Assembly (NCBI GenBank): GCA_021827865.1
Contig: JAKAUC010000014.1
Location: 1-64,000 of the forward strand
Length of the DNA stretch: 64,000 bases
DNA from: an archaeon
Lineage (GTDB): Archaea; Thermoproteota; Nitrososphaeria; Nitrososphaerales; Gagatemarchaeaceae
Direction: 5' to 3'
Shown piece by piece: positions 41,825-49,893 of this stretch. The position numbers were made by a program, and so were the translations under genes. Within the stretch, counting starts at the first letter, position 1, and each line of letters opens with the position of its first letter. The notes beneath the pieces were generated by a model. It was not told the origin of the DNA. It saw nothing but the letters and a program-made list of their open reading frames with translations, and did not search any database.

Positions 41825-42106
41825 ATGCTCTACGAGGATACGATCGCTTCGTTCCCGGCCCTGGTGAAGAGGCTGGGCGTCCTTGACCAGGACTCGGGGG
41901 TCAGGCTGATAGGAGAGTCGGGAGGGAAGAAGATCTACGCCTTCGTCACGCGGTTCGGCCCGAAGTACACGCTGATGACCTACACCCTAGGAAAGGGAGG
42001 GGCACCAGGAAGGAGGATCCAGACGCTTGAATTCGAGGGTCTCAGAGAGATCGAAGAGACCCTGAAGATGCTCGCGAAGGGCCGCCTCCGAGCTTGGATA
42101 TACTGA
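41825..42106 (+). CDS. Uncharacterised 93-residue protein
   Basis: Not recognised. From the ATG at 41825 (a GTG at 41810 is also possible) the sequence predicts mixed alpha/beta structure with GGKKIYAFVTRFGPKYTLMTY strands and a closing amphipathic helix (REIEETLKMLAKGRLRAWIY). It is soluble, with no cysteines. The codon pattern is that of a real gene and the promoter position fits. A short gap separates it from the thioredoxin-like gene. Confidence 0.55.
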   Translation: MLYEDTIASFPALVKRLGVLDQDSGVRLIGESGGKKIYAFVTRFGPKYTLMTYTLGKGGAPGRRIQTLEFEGLREIEETLKMLAKGRLRAWIY

Positions 42107-42157
42107 GAGCCCGTCTGCGAGCGAGCGGTTAATATCATGGCGGTCGACCTCAGGTCC

Positions 42158-42490
42158 ATGGAGAAACCGAAGGCCATACACGTGGTCTATGCGAAATGGT
42201 GCCCCCACTGCGTCCCTACGACGGTCGAGCCTCTGAAGAAGAGGGCGGACGAGCTAGGGGTTCCGTGCTTCCTCCATGATATCGACACAGACGAAGTGAA
42301 GGTGGCCGACGAGCTTGTCGAGAAACATGGGAACTGGACTCCAGACTATGTGATACCCCAGGTCTTTCTTGAGCATGGAGATGGCAGGATCGAGCTCGTC
42401 CTGACGGGCAACCCCGGCGGGGTAGCGCTGACCAGGAGCTCGGTCGAGGAACTCCTGACAAACGGTCCCCTGGCGAAGAGCCGCGCCTAA
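42158..42490 (+). CDS. Thioredoxin/glutaredoxin-like protein
   Basis: The 110-residue protein starts EKPKAIHVVYAKWCPHCVPTTVEPL with an active-site CPHC motif, and continues with IPQVFLEHGDGRIELVLTG (cis-Pro). It is probably a small thiol oxidoreductase. The frame is open to an ATG at 42137, but the GTTAATAT box at 42128-42135 lies 23-30 nt before the ATG at 42158, so the short form is preferred. Confidence 0.78.
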   Translation: MEKPKAIHVVYAKWCPHCVPTTVEPLKKRADELGVPCFLHDIDTDEVKVADELVEKHGNWTPDYVIPQVFLEHGDGRIELVLTGNPGGVALTRSSVEELLTNGPLAKSRA

Positions 42491-42514
42491 ATAGGGGCGC
42501 GCAGGCAGACCGCC

Positions 42515-43573
42515 ATGCCAACAGACAGTCTGGATGCGCTATACACCAAGGTCGCGAAGAAGGTACTTGTGGAGACCCTCCAGGTGAAGAAAGGGGAGTC
42601 GGTCACCGTGGAAGCTTGGGACAACGGAATCCCGTTCGCCAGGCGAGCCATAGCCGAAGCCAGGGCCATTGGCTGCTCTGCCGTGACGATATATGAAGAC
42701 GAAGCGGCGTACGTGGAGGGGGTCAGGCGAGCCCCTTCGGATGTGGTAGGAGCCATGGGCCGGAACGAGTACGGCCTCCTCTCAGGGACGGACGCGTACA
42801 TCTTCATCCCCGGCCAGGCCATCGGACCTTACTCCAAGACGCTGAAGCCTGGGGAGAGGGCGCAGTCGACCCGCTACAACTCGTCGTGGTATGAAGCGGC
42901 AGAGAAGGCCGGGCTGAGGGGTGCTAGGCTCTCCTTCGGCTACGTCGGCAACGACATGGCCAGGCTGCTTGGGAAGAAGGTCCAAGACCTTGTCAGGGCT
43001 CAACTCAAGGCGGCGCTGGTCGACCTTGGAGAAGTCTCTAGGTCCGCGGGAAAGATCTCTCCGCTCCTAGCCGATGGGGTAGCCGCGGAATTGAACACCG
43101 CGAAGTCCACGCTGACGTTCTCTCTGAAAGGGGAGCTCGGGATCGAGGACGGGCTCGTCGGCGAGCAAGACAGGAAGACAGGGAACAACATGGCCTACAT
43201 GCCTCCAGGCTTCGTGAGCAAGGAGGTGGATCCCGGGAGCGCCAACGGAAGCGTCGTCCTGACCGACACTCTCACCGAGTATGGGGTCGTCCCGCGCATC
43301 AAGCTCGAGTTCCGAGATGGAAAGGTGGTGTCCTGGGAGTCGCCCGCCCGGACAGCGGTCAAGCGCATGCTCGAATCGGTCTCCCCGGACCAGAGGCGGT
43401 TGAAGTTGATGCTCGTCGGACTCAACCCGGAGATGCCCTATGGGGCGGGCCAGGACCGGTTCGTCGAAGGGTCGATCACTCTGGGAGGATTCGGGTTCAG
43501 AGGACAGGTGAAGAATGGTTCCCTCCAGGCGTCGGGGAGGGGGATAGTGGCCGATGGCAGGCTGAAGGCATAG
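42515..43573 (+). CDS. M29-aminopeptidase-like protein without histidines
   Basis: The 352-residue protein follows the layout of the M29 (AmpS/PepS) thermophilic aminopeptidases: an N-terminal alpha/beta domain (VAKKVLVETLQVKKGESVTV, then a FARRAIAEARAIGCSAV helix) and a C-terminal domain with EGSITLGGFGF. M29 catalysis needs two His plus Glu/Asp ligands on the metals. This protein contains no His at all, so it is either metal-free, inactive or a binding protein. A CCTAAATAG box at 42485-42493 indicates leaderless expression. The family assignment is by overall pattern and is moderate. Confidence 0.6.
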   Translation: MPTDSLDALYTKVAKKVLVETLQVKKGESVTVEAWDNGIPFARRAIAEARAIGCSAVTIYEDEAAYVEGVRRAPSDVVGAMGRNEYGLLSGTDAYIFIPGQAIGPYSKTLKPGERAQSTRYNSSWYEAAEKAGLRGARLSFGYVGNDMARLLGKKVQDLVRAQLKAALVDLGEVSRSAGKISPLLADGVAAELNTAKSTLTFSLKGELGIEDGLVGEQDRKTGNNMAYMPPGFVSKEVDPGSANGSVVLTDTLTEYGVVPRIKLEFRDGKVVSWESPARTAVKRMLESVSPDQRRLKLMLVGLNPEMPYGAGQDRFVEGSITLGGFGFRGQVKNGSLQASGRGIVADGRLKA

Positions 43574-43581
43574 GCAGCGAC

Positions 43582-43660
43582 CTACGCGAAAAGCTCGATG
43601 TAGATCCCCGGGGGTCCTTGGCGCTGACCAATCTTCTCGTGCCTGTCTTCACCCCCAAGG
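43582..43660 (-). pseudogene. VOC-family C-terminal fragment
   Basis: On the minus strand the sequence ALGVKTGTRRLVSAKDP continues, after a one-base frame change, as PGIYIELFA and a stop. This is the typical last strand of a glyoxalase/VOC domain (DPDGIYIELF). The rest of the gene is not present. Confidence 0.45.
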
Positions 43661-43794
43661 CGGCATTGTGACCAGGTCCTGGGAAGACCGTGCCGGTGGG
43701 TTCGTGGCCGGGAGCGCGGCCATGACCCCTGCAGCGTCCGTCAGATGGCGGCGTAAAGGCTATAGGGCGTCTACGGCGCTTCTGTGGGGGAGAG

Positions 43795-44052
43795 ATGGCC
43801 CTAATAGATGGGGGAGCCGTCGGCAGGCCGTTCTGGCTGAGTTTGTTACATCACCTCATCGTCAGGCCCCTCACGCCCACGGAGCTTGCGTCGCTGGAGC
43901 ACAAGCACCTTAGCTCGGTGAGCAGGGAACTCAGCAGGCTTCGGCGTCAGGGATTGGTCGAGTGCGCCGAAGTTGTGAGCAGGCAGAAGTTCTATAGGCC
44001 AACGCAAGAAGGGTACATCCTGGCCTATGCGAGCCTTAGGCAGGGCAGATAG
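43795..44052 (+). CDS. Winged-helix transcriptional regulator
   Basis: The 85-residue protein is a small winged-helix DNA-binding domain: TPTELASLEHKHLSSVSRELSRLRRQGLVE gives the recognition helix and wing, and it ends FYRPTQEGYILAY as in ArsR/MarR-like archaeal regulators. There is no effector domain. A GCTATAGG box at about 43757-43764 precedes the ATG. The likely target is unknown; the Cas4-like gene lies convergent on its right. Confidence 0.75.
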   Translation: MALIDGGAVGRPFWLSLLHHLIVRPLTPTELASLEHKHLSSVSRELSRLRRQGLVECAEVVSRQKFYRPTQEGYILAYASLRQGR

Positions 44053-44308
44053 GAAGGCAGAAGGCCACAATCTGGACTTGCGCACGCGGTAGAATGCAGC
44101 AAGGAGGGCCAGGGACCCGATGGTATGAGCCGAGAGAATTACTCAGTCGAATTCAGGGAGCTCGGGAGAGGGGATCTTCTTTCAAGTCCTTTGGTGCAGG
44201 AGCTGGGGCATTCAGTAACTCCCGGTGGGGCGGGACGCTGGCAGACCTTGGAATCTCATTTCTGGTTTCGACAGTCCTCGTGGTTCGGCGGACCGGTTCC
44301 CCGAGCCT

Positions 44309-45085
44309 CTAGTGCTTGGCCAGTGACTTCGCGCAGGCTTGGTTGTATTCGCAGGCCCTGCACTTCCCTACACTCTGGCTCGACGTCGGTTCCCTCTCGC
44401 CTGTCCAGTATCCCCGCTTCGCCTCCACCGCGGCTTCGGCGAGGTCTCTGTCGTGCCGTAGGAGGTGGACCTTCATGGAACCCCGGTACTTCTCCTCCAA
44501 CTCCCTGACCCTTCCCTCCATCAGGGCATTTGACACCTTCGTTGCCCAGTCCCTCTTCTCTCCGACGCCGAGGGCCCCGGACCTCAGCCTCACCACCGCC
44601 AGCTGCAGGTTCGTGCAGTCGAACCCCATTCGGTCGAGCAGGAGCCCGTAGATCCTCGCCTGGTTCTCCTGGTCTTCCCAGAGTGGGATGGGGTCGCCCC
44701 TGGTCGTCTTGAGTTCCAGCAGCCAGAGGGGCCTCCCCTCCGACCATATCATGTGGTCGGGCATCCCGACCAGCCGCAGGCCCCCGACTGCCCCCCACAG
44801 ACCCAGGACGGCATAGCTGGGCCCCTTTCCCCCCACGAGTCTTGCGAAGTCCTCGGGGGCGATTTCTTCCGTGGGCATGAGCTCGTTGTGGAGCCCAGTC
44901 CCTGCCTCCTTCGCCTCGGTGGGGACTTCCCCCAGAGTGAACTCGTTCTCCACCTTGTACTCGCAGTAGAACTGGCCTGAGAGTGTGGCGACCCCAACGA
45001 GGCCGGTGCCGTGGCGGAACTCCGGCTTGATGGAGTGCATGAACTCGTCCTCCCGCTCCCAAAGCCCGGCCCAGAACTGCTCCAA
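44309..45085 (-). CDS. Cas4-like PD-(D/E)xK nuclease
   Basis: The 258-residue protein has the RecB/Cas4 fold pattern. There is an N-terminal Cys in SGQFYCEYKVENEF, an early His in GTGLHNEL, the catalytic GMPDHMIW and LLELKTT (D...ExK), a QxxxY-like helix (ENQARIYGLLL), and three Cys near the end (CRACEYNQAC) that complete a 4Fe-4S site. Cas4 proteins are 5' exonucleases, but stand-alone homologues occur without CRISPR and none is seen here. The start is TTG. Confidence 0.78.
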   Translation of the reverse strand: MEQFWAGLWEREDEFMHSIKPEFRHGTGLVGVATLSGQFYCEYKVENEFTLGEVPTEAKEAGTGLHNELMPTEEIAPEDFARLVGGKGPSYAVLGLWGAVGGLRLVGMPDHMIWSEGRPLWLLELKTTRGDPIPLWEDQENQARIYGLLLDRMGFDCTNLQLAVVRLRSGALGVGEKRDWATKVSNALMEGRVRELEEKYRGSMKVHLLRHDRDLAEAAVEAKRGYWTGEREPTSSQSVGKCRACEYNQACAKSLAKH

Positions 45086-45248
45086 TCATTGAGAAGGATT
45101 CTGTTTTGCTATGTAACCGTTGCCTGATTCGCCCCCCCACCCCCCCTCGGCAGGGGAACCAGGAGCGTCATCGGGAGGCCGGGCTGGGCTCTTCCCGGAA
45201 GTCGCCGGCGCCTGCCTGCATCGGCTGGAAGGCTACACATAGCGCGTT

Positions 45249-45476
45249 TCAGACCGAATGGTCGTCGCGCTGAGCTCCTGGGTCCCCGGAGGGCTTCTCG
45301 CGCATCGCGTGGCGCGACTCCCAAGGGCTGCTATGAATGATGTGATGTTCGAGCACTATTCCAGGTACCTCGTCATCCTGCACGAGTGTTCGGAGCTCCT
45401 TCGCATACTCCCGCACCAGGCTTGCCGTGACTCCCGCAATCCTCGCTAGCTCCGCCGCTGTGACCTTCGATTTCAT
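45249..45476 (-). CDS. Small helix-turn-helix protein
   Basis: From the ATG at 45476 the protein has 75 residues. The N-terminal part is a clean HTH (VTAAELARIAGVTASLVREYAKEL). The C-terminal tail (about residues 30-75) is charged and His-rich. A CTTATACG box at 45500-45507 on this strand is 24-31 nt upstream, indicating leaderless expression. The longer upstream frame overlaps the SDR gene and is not credible. It may control the divergent SDR gene. Confidence 0.6.
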   Translation of the reverse strand: MKSKVTAAELARIAGVTASLVREYAKELRTLVQDDEVPGIVLEHHIIHSSPWESRHAMREKPSGDPGAQRDDHSV

Positions 45477-45609
45477 GCGATGCGTGTAAGCCTGTAGGAC
45501 GTATAAGCGGCGGGTGCGTTTTCCCCTGCGCACAGCGAGAGGCAATGGCGAAAGTAATCGGCGGATGACCGCACAAGATTGAAAGACAGCTGCCTTGGCC
45601 AAGGAGGTC

Positions 45610-46500
45610 ATGGCGAAATCGATCTTGGTCACCGGAGGGAGCTCTGGGATAGGGAAAGCCACTACCGAGTCGCTGTCGGCGGCTGGATGCATGGTTTATC
45701 CCACGGTCCGCACCGAAGATGACTTCGATTCGCTCGGAAAACTGCCTGGAGTCCACCCGGTCATTATGGACGTGACCGACAGGGAGCAGGTGAAACGCGG
45801 GATTGCTCAGATAGCGCGAGCAGGCGAGGGGCTACATGGAGTCGTAAACAACGCGGCCGTGATTGACGTCTGGCCGCTAGTCGAACTCGAGGACGAAGAG
45901 CTGAGGCGTAGCCTCGAAGTCAATCTCCTAGGGGCACACAGGGTCATCCGGGAAGCGGCGCCCCTCCTAGCTAAGACGCGTGGGCGGATCGTGAACATAA
46001 GCTCTCTTGAGGGCCTGGTCTCGACGAAGTTTGCGGGACCCTACGAGGCGAGCAAGTTCGCCTTTGAAGCGTACTCAGACAACCTCCGAAGAGAGCTAAG
46101 GGCATATGGTGTCGTCGTTGTGGTCATTGAGCCTGGTGGATTCAGGACCAACTACGCGAAGTCGACAGCGAAGGTGCTCGAAAGGCGCGCGGCAGCCAAG
46201 GTACCCGTATTGATGAAGAAAGAAGTTGAAGAGATGACGGCGTCCTGGAAGGACGAAGTGTCTGACGTCGACCGCCGCGCGCAACCGTCACTGGTCGCGG
46301 AAGTCGTTAGGGAGGCGCTTCTCACAGAGAAACCCAGAAAAAGATATGTCGTCACTGCAAATACGGCAGAGTTCCGCTGGGCCATGGGCAAGCTGGCATC
46401 CAGGCTTGTCGAGATAAACCAAGGATCGGTGTACGCTCTCTCGAAAGAAGAGTTGGGCGCCCTCGTCGACGAGGTGTGGACGAAGTTGGGGAGCCCTTGA
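45610..46500 (+). CDS. Short-chain dehydrogenase/reductase
   Basis: The 296-residue protein has the SDR set: TGGSSGIGKATTESL cofactor motif, NNAAVID, the catalytic Ser in NISSLEG, and YEASK (YxxxK). The C-terminal insertion (KVPVLMKKEVEEMTASWKDEV) resembles the retinol-dehydrogenase/YusZ-like group. A rare purine-rich Shine-Dalgarno-like AAGGAGGT sits directly before the ATG at 45610, which makes that start stronger than the TTG at 45595. The substrate is unknown. Confidence 0.85.
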   Translation: MAKSILVTGGSSGIGKATTESLSAAGCMVYPTVRTEDDFDSLGKLPGVHPVIMDVTDREQVKRGIAQIARAGEGLHGVVNNAAVIDVWPLVELEDEELRRSLEVNLLGAHRVIREAAPLLAKTRGRIVNISSLEGLVSTKFAGPYEASKFAFEAYSDNLRRELRAYGVVVVVIEPGGFRTNYAKSTAKVLERRAAAKVPVLMKKEVEEMTASWKDEVSDVDRRAQPSLVAEVVREALLTEKPRKRYVVTANTAEFRWAMGKLASRLVEINQGSVYALSKEELGALVDEVWTKLGSP

Positions 46501-46591
46501 ACTCAACGCCTCATGGCTTTAGGCCGCCTAGTCTCCACCCATCGTCGGCTGGTGATGCCCCGCCATGGAAACCCCGGACCACAGTCTGGAG

Positions 46592-48355
46592 CTAAGTGAG
46601 CGGGGTCAATGCTTCCAGGAAGTACCCGGGGAATAGCGCCCGGTGCGTCCCCACGAAGCGGGTGAAGTTGGAGTCAAGGACGTAGGTGACAGCGTGGTCC
46701 GTTTCGCTCCTCACGCTCCTGCCATAGGTCTGCACCAGCCTCAGGGCCGTCTGCCAGTCGTACCACCCCGGATCTCGCTCCAGTTTGACCCTAGTCCTCC
46801 TCTCTGAGAGGTCTGGGAAAGGTACTTTCACGAGTATCTGGAACCTGGAAAGATCATCCTTCAGATCGACCCCCTGGTAGAGGCTGGGGGAGATTAAGAC
46901 GGACTCGTCCCTGTCCCCGTGGGCCTGCAAAAGGGCTGACCTCGAGGAGACGTTCTCGGTGCTCGAGAGCCTCGCCCTGTTGTACTCTGAGACGTGCTCC
47001 ATGATGTATCTCGCTTGTTGGTAGGAGGTAGTGTGGATGATGCCCTTCTCCCCCGCGTGCCGAGACATCACTTCGTCCACCGCCCTTGCGATGGCGCCCA
47101 TGGACGAGTCCATAGTGGCCCTGCTCAGCTGGGCGGCATTGAGTGCGTGGATAGGCCTGTTCTCGACGGGGAAGGCGGAACCTTCTACGCTGACGAATGT
47201 CGCATCGTCCTCGGGGATGCCGAGGGTCCTGCAGAAGACATCTTTGGAGAAGACCGTCGCCGACATGAGGAGCACGGTGTCAGCGGCGTCGAAGAGTCTG
47301 GATGTGTAATCGCTGACGCCCAGGGGCTGGAAGACCACTTCCTCGACCGTCGACTCCCCCTCGGCCGTCAGAGACTTCCTTACGCCGTTGACGACCCAGT
47401 TTGAGGGGTCGGCCCCGAGCACATCGGCGAACCCCTTCAGTGAATCTAGCGCGTCCCTGCAAGAGGCGACCTTATCCTGCATCTCCCCGTCCTTCTGGTT
47501 CGCGTTGATGAAGCCTTCCAGGGTCTGCTTCGCGTCGTCGAGTGGCCTGCTCCACGCCCCTGCATCTTCGAGGCCCATGTCAGGGATAGCGGGAGCCGAC
47601 CCCCCATCAGTAGAATAGGTCCCAAGCGTCGACCTTCTCAGCGAGTAGGAAGCGAAGCCGACCATCTGCCTCTCCAGGTCGTGGGCTTCGTCGCAGACGA
47701 GGAGCTTCCTCCGCTGGACGTCGTCGGTGTAGCTCAGCTCCGAGAGGAAGAAGGGGTAGTTGGCCACCATGATCGGCTCCCTGAATGCGTCCCACTTCTG
47801 CTCATAGTACGGGCAGAACTTCCCGTCCTTGAGGGTCCTGCATTTCGATTTCCTCCCGCAGGCCCCCCTGGCGTGCTCGTCGTACTCCTCGAAGGTGAGA
47901 AAGTGTGGGCATTCCGAGAGGGTCCAGTCTGCCTCGCACCTCCCTTTGCTGCAAGGCGGGTATTTTCCTCTTGAGGTAGGGACCAGGCAGGTGAAGTTGG
48001 ACTTGCCGGTCACCGTCGGGAAACCGAAGTCGACCGAGTACTGCGACTGGAGTTGTTTGGTGGAGGTAAGCAGGTAGGCAGAGCCGAGGTGTCTGCACAG
48101 GGCGGCCGCTATGGCAGACTTGCCAAATCCCACTGGGGCCTCAAGGATAATGTACCGCTTCGACTGGGAGAGAGCAGCCTCGACATGGCCCAGGACCTCC
48201 TTCTGTGAGGGCCTAAGGGTGGGGAAGGGGAAGCTCTCGAGGAGCGCCATCTTCGGAGGGTCGCCACCAAGGAGCGTTCCACAGTTGGCGCAGGTCGTTG
48301 CCTCCGCGCGGTGATTGGCCTTGACCCTGGAACCACATGTTGGGCAGAACTTCAA
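46592..48355 (-). CDS. XPD/Rad3-like DNA helicase with zinc ribbon
   Basis: The 587-residue protein is a superfamily 2 helicase. It carries an N-terminal zinc ribbon (Cys4, 7, 22, 25), Walker A APVGFGKSA (73-81), DEAH (222-225), VLLMSATVFS and the motif VI region LVQTYGRSVRSETD (QxxGRxxR form). Between Walker A and DEAH lies an insert with many Cys (123, 135, 140, 149, 166, 172, 181), four of which would hold the iron-sulphur cluster of XPD/DinG helicases. The likely role is DNA repair. The start is TTG, with a shared TATA box at 48383-48390. Confidence 0.88.
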   Translation of the reverse strand: MKFCPTCGSRVKANHRAEATTCANCGTLLGGDPPKMALLESFPFPTLRPSQKEVLGHVEAALSQSKRYIILEAPVGFGKSAIAAALCRHLGSAYLLTSTKQLQSQYSVDFGFPTVTGKSNFTCLVPTSRGKYPPCSKGRCEADWTLSECPHFLTFEEYDEHARGACGRKSKCRTLKDGKFCPYYEQKWDAFREPIMVANYPFFLSELSYTDDVQRRKLLVCDEAHDLERQMVGFASYSLRRSTLGTYSTDGGSAPAIPDMGLEDAGAWSRPLDDAKQTLEGFINANQKDGEMQDKVASCRDALDSLKGFADVLGADPSNWVVNGVRKSLTAEGESTVEEVVFQPLGVSDYTSRLFDAADTVLLMSATVFSKDVFCRTLGIPEDDATFVSVEGSAFPVENRPIHALNAAQLSRATMDSSMGAIARAVDEVMSRHAGEKGIIHTTSYQQARYIMEHVSEYNRARLSSTENVSSRSALLQAHGDRDESVLISPSLYQGVDLKDDLSRFQILVKVPFPDLSERRTRVKLERDPGWYDWQTALRLVQTYGRSVRSETDHAVTYVLDSNFTRFVGTHRALFPGYFLEALTPLT

Positions 48356-48382
48356 TGAGTGGACCGCGTTGGGTGGGAGTGG

Positions 48383-48390
48383 GTATAAAC
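48383..48390. promoter_or_regulatory. TATA-like box shared by divergent genes
   Basis: GTATAAAC (GTTTATAC on the other strand) lies 28-35 nt before the leftward helicase start at 48355 and 29-36 nt before the rightward ATG at 48419. The spacing is nearly symmetric. Confidence 0.45.
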
Positions 48391-48418
48391 TTCAAACCCC
48401 TGCTTTTGCAGGGCAGAC

Positions 48419-48634
48419 ATGGTGGACCCGCGCAAGGAGCGGGAACTGGGGAAGAGGCTGAGGCACGACGACAGTCAAAGTGCTGTTCGGCCTGGCGGCG
48501 AAGGACGATGAAATGCACCGTGAGTTCTACGTCGATGTTCTGCTGTGCGCTTGGGCGATGAGATCGCGCGCTTACACGCAGGCAAGGTCGAAGAATTGAA
48601 GAGCTCCACTGTGGCCACTGGTCCCCGGAGCTAG
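48419..48634 (+). pseudogene. Small helical protein gene interrupted by two compensating frameshifts
   Basis: Frame 1 gives MVDPRKERELGKRLRHDD. After about 48472 a second frame continues with VKVLFGLAAKDDEMHREFYV, and after about 48543 the first frame resumes with LGDEIARLHAGKVEELKSST and stops at 48632-48634. The spliced reading gives about 70 residues with a consistent helical pattern. The two shifts look like a one-base gain and a one-base loss 70 nt apart. It has a good promoter box. Decay, sequencing error and recoding cannot be separated from sequence alone. Confidence 0.5.
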
Positions 48635-48747
48635 GCTGCCTCACCTTGCATTATCGCGGCGTTGTACCGTATCTCCGCAAGCGAGGACTTGTCTGGGAGT
48701 AGGGCCGGCATCTGAAGGAGGCAGTAGCCCCGCATCGGCGGCTACCG

Positions 48748-49707
48748 CTAGTCAAACTCCCCGATCCTCTTCAGTATGGTGAGGGCCCTGAGCGTTATCA
48801 TTTTGCTCGGCCGGCCCGCAGGTTCCAGAGAGAGCGGAGCGTAATTTTTCTCATATTTGGAGCGCCAGCGAGGCCACCTCTCGTCTCGGAAGTCCGGGTG
48901 GACGGCATCCAATTCCCACCTCCCATCCTCCCTCCGCTTCCTCCTCAGGCGGGACAGGGCAGGCTTCAAGCGGCCGTCGCCGCCATAGCCAAGGGCAGAA
49001 GTGAACTCGAGGCCGACGAGGATGTCGTAATAGTAATGATATGGGAAGTGAAAACGGAGCCAGGGGTCATAGCGGCTCCCCTGCCTATAGAGCCTGCGCT
49101 CGAGGAAGAACTCCGCTCCCCTCTCGGCGGCAGCCTTCATCCCTCGGGTCCACTTCTGCCGCGGATACGCCGCGAACGCGCTCATGCCCTCCCAGGCGTC
49201 GATGGTCCCCGTCGGCGAAGGGAAGCAGTGCCAGCCACCGTCTTCCTTCTGAGTACTCACGAGCAAGTCGAGGGCGCTCCCCACCCTGTGATCGTCTGCG
49301 TATCCGAACTTGATCAGTGCCCTGGCAGTGTTCCCCACCAGGCAGTGCTCGCTGCTCTCGGTGCCGGGGGTGTCGAAACCACCATCAGCCCTCGCGTATG
49401 TCTCCATCCAGAGGGAGCATGATTTGGCTATCCGCGGGTCCTCCCTCGTTACCCCCAGGTCGGAGAGCAGGAGCAGCTTCCAGTTCGTGGAAAGGTACTT
49501 CGGCCTATAGAGGCCATCTTCGTTGTCCAGCCAGTTCCCACCCTGCTTCTGCTTCGAGAGGATGTTGTTGGCCCAGCCCCGGTCTGCAATTGCACGCCTG
49601 GCCTCCTCGAGTTCACCTCTGCTCGTCCCGTCGATGAGGTCCCTCAGTGCGAGGTACCGGACAGCAGGTTGTGAAGGCTCCAAGAGCCAGTCAACGACCC
49701 GGTTCAT
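48748..49707 (-). CDS. Squalene-cyclase/prenyltransferase-like alpha-toroid protein
   Basis: The 319-residue protein is made of alpha-alpha toroid repeats with QW-like signatures: QGGNWLDNEDGLY, ADGGFDTPGTESSEHC, KEDGGWHCFPSPTG, REDGRWELDAVHP. There is no obvious DxDD or DCTA catalytic motif of squalene-hopene or oxidosqualene cyclases, so a terpenoid cyclisation role is not supported. It may be a related hydrolase or binding protein. Membrane segments are absent. The neighbours give no clear pathway. Confidence 0.7.
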   Translation of the reverse strand: MNRVVDWLLEPSQPAVRYLALRDLIDGTSRGELEEARRAIADRGWANNILSKQKQGGNWLDNEDGLYRPKYLSTNWKLLLLSDLGVTREDPRIAKSCSLWMETYARADGGFDTPGTESSEHCLVGNTARALIKFGYADDHRVGSALDLLVSTQKEDGGWHCFPSPTGTIDAWEGMSAFAAYPRQKWTRGMKAAAERGAEFFLERRLYRQGSRYDPWLRFHFPYHYYYDILVGLEFTSALGYGGDGRLKPALSRLRRKRREDGRWELDAVHPDFRDERWPRWRSKYEKNYAPLSLEPAGRPSKMITLRALTILKRIGEFD

Positions 49708-49893
49708 GGCGTTGGGTTGCTGGACTCCGGATAATAGGGTGCCTAACGCGGGTGCCGGCCGCGCTAAGCCGGGTCACACATCGCCATGGTTAGTCTGCCT
49801 CGGGCAAGCTGCTGTAGAAGGTCGACCTGTGGACTAAGAGACGATGCAACTTGGGTCGCCGCCTTCGGAGACCGACGCCGCTGGAACCAGGAA

